Source: Paracoccaceae bacterium (lineage in GTDB: Bacteria > Pseudomonadota > Alphaproteobacteria > Rhodobacterales > Rhodobacteraceae). Taken from it: a DNA stretch of 64,000 nucleotides. The stretch covers positions 1-64,000 of the forward strand of contig JASJAU010000012.1 in the NCBI GenBank assembly GCA_030066855.1, read 5' to 3'. The notes below the pieces were generated by a model. That model had not been told where the DNA came from. It saw nothing but the letters and a program-made list of their open reading frames with translations, and did not search any database. Shown piece by piece: positions 63,935 through 64,000 of this stretch (its first letter is position 1; every line of letters begins with the position of its first letter). The translations under genes and the position numbers were made by a program.

Positions 63935-64000
63935 AACTTGTCAAACTCTTAGGCGGAACCGCGATTATCGCCCTCGCCGCCGGCGCGGCCTCCGCGCAAA
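63931..64000 (+). CDS. Start of a secreted protein, probably an ABC sugar-binding protein; cut by the window
   Basis: Twenty-three codons are present, MKLVKLLGGTAIIALAAGAASAQ, a typical signal peptide with an AxA site near ASA. The ATG overlaps the lacI stop (ATGA) and a GGGAGGAGG site precedes it. Its position behind a LacI regulator suggests the substrate-binding protein of a carbohydrate ABC transporter, but the mature protein lies outside the window. Confidence 0.6.
   Translation, partial: MKLVKLLGGTAIIALAAGAASAQ

Noticed and set aside
1-64000. CRISPR array, insertion sequence or phage genes
   Set aside because: No repeat-spacer pattern, no transposase or integrase motif and no inverted repeats with flanking target duplications were seen.

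Overview
This window looks like chromosomal DNA from a marine or soil alphaproteobacterium of the Rhodobacteraceae (Roseobacter/Rhodobacter) type. I infer this from the high GC, the dense bidirectional gene layout, the nrdR-ribD-ribE-ribB-ribH-nusB order, the pcm-tolC pair, the soxBDAG sarcosine oxidase operon, the dnaG-rpoD pair, and the wording of several proteins (RpoD, trigger factor, HlyU-family protein). I cannot assign a genus. Most of the window is housekeeping or metabolic core; accessory-looking stretches are limited to about 1-5.6 kb, 31.7-32.5 kb, 36.0-38.2 kb and 59.75-61.45 kb.

Layout. 0-6.5 kb: the end of a small kinase gene, a giant secreted RTX/PA14/LamG protein, a DUF2267 gene. 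6.5-9.8 kb: a three-gene MacA/MacB-type efflux operon with separate ATPase and permease. 9.9-15 kb: a UDP-glucuronate 4-epimerase, a Pcm-like methyltransferase, a TolC protein, a PopZ-like acidic scaffold protein and a membrane protein. 15-17.8 kb: homoserine dehydrogenase, a small lipoprotein, and a TetR gene whose start is preceded by a perfect 14-bp inverted repeat. 17.8-20.7 kb: three Tad-type pseudopilin/TadG genes. 21-27.6 kb: glutamate dehydrogenase-family enzyme and sarcosine oxidase. 27.6-31.7 kb: DNA primase and the major sigma factor. 31.7-34.3 kb: Stf0 sulfotransferase, HlyU-family protein, an iodotyrosine-deiodinase-like flavoprotein, small proteins. 34.5-41.7 kb: the nrdR/riboflavin/nusB cluster, split by two oppositely oriented capsule genes. 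41.7-48.3 kb: serine dehydratase, hflKC, glutathione reductase, rpiA, tRNA-Leu. 48.3-53.8 kb: CoA transferase, trigger factor, pxpA, arylesterase. 53.8-59.6 kb: YbbA/YbbP-type ABC system and an amino-acid ABC transporter, then tRNA-Met. 59.75-62.6 kb: a decayed patch with a sulfotransferase broken by an in-frame stop and a beta-propeller gene without a start. 62.7-64 kb: a LacI regulator with tandem operators and the first codons of a secreted binding protein.

How it works together. The riboflavin enzymes make FMN/FAD, used here by sarcosine oxidase, the nitroreductase-family enzyme and glutathione reductase. The epimerase, the Wza and KpsC-type capsule genes and two sulfotransferases together hint at a uronate-containing, possibly sulfated surface polysaccharide, but this is inference. 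No integrase, transposase, CRISPR array or complete mobile element was seen. The items I consider most worth checking are the nonsense-interrupted sulfotransferase, the two mutually exclusive hairpins at the soxB start, the tandem LacI operators, the TetR palindrome, the PopZ-like protein, the duplicated module in the giant RTX protein, and the capsule genes lodged inside the riboflavin cluster.
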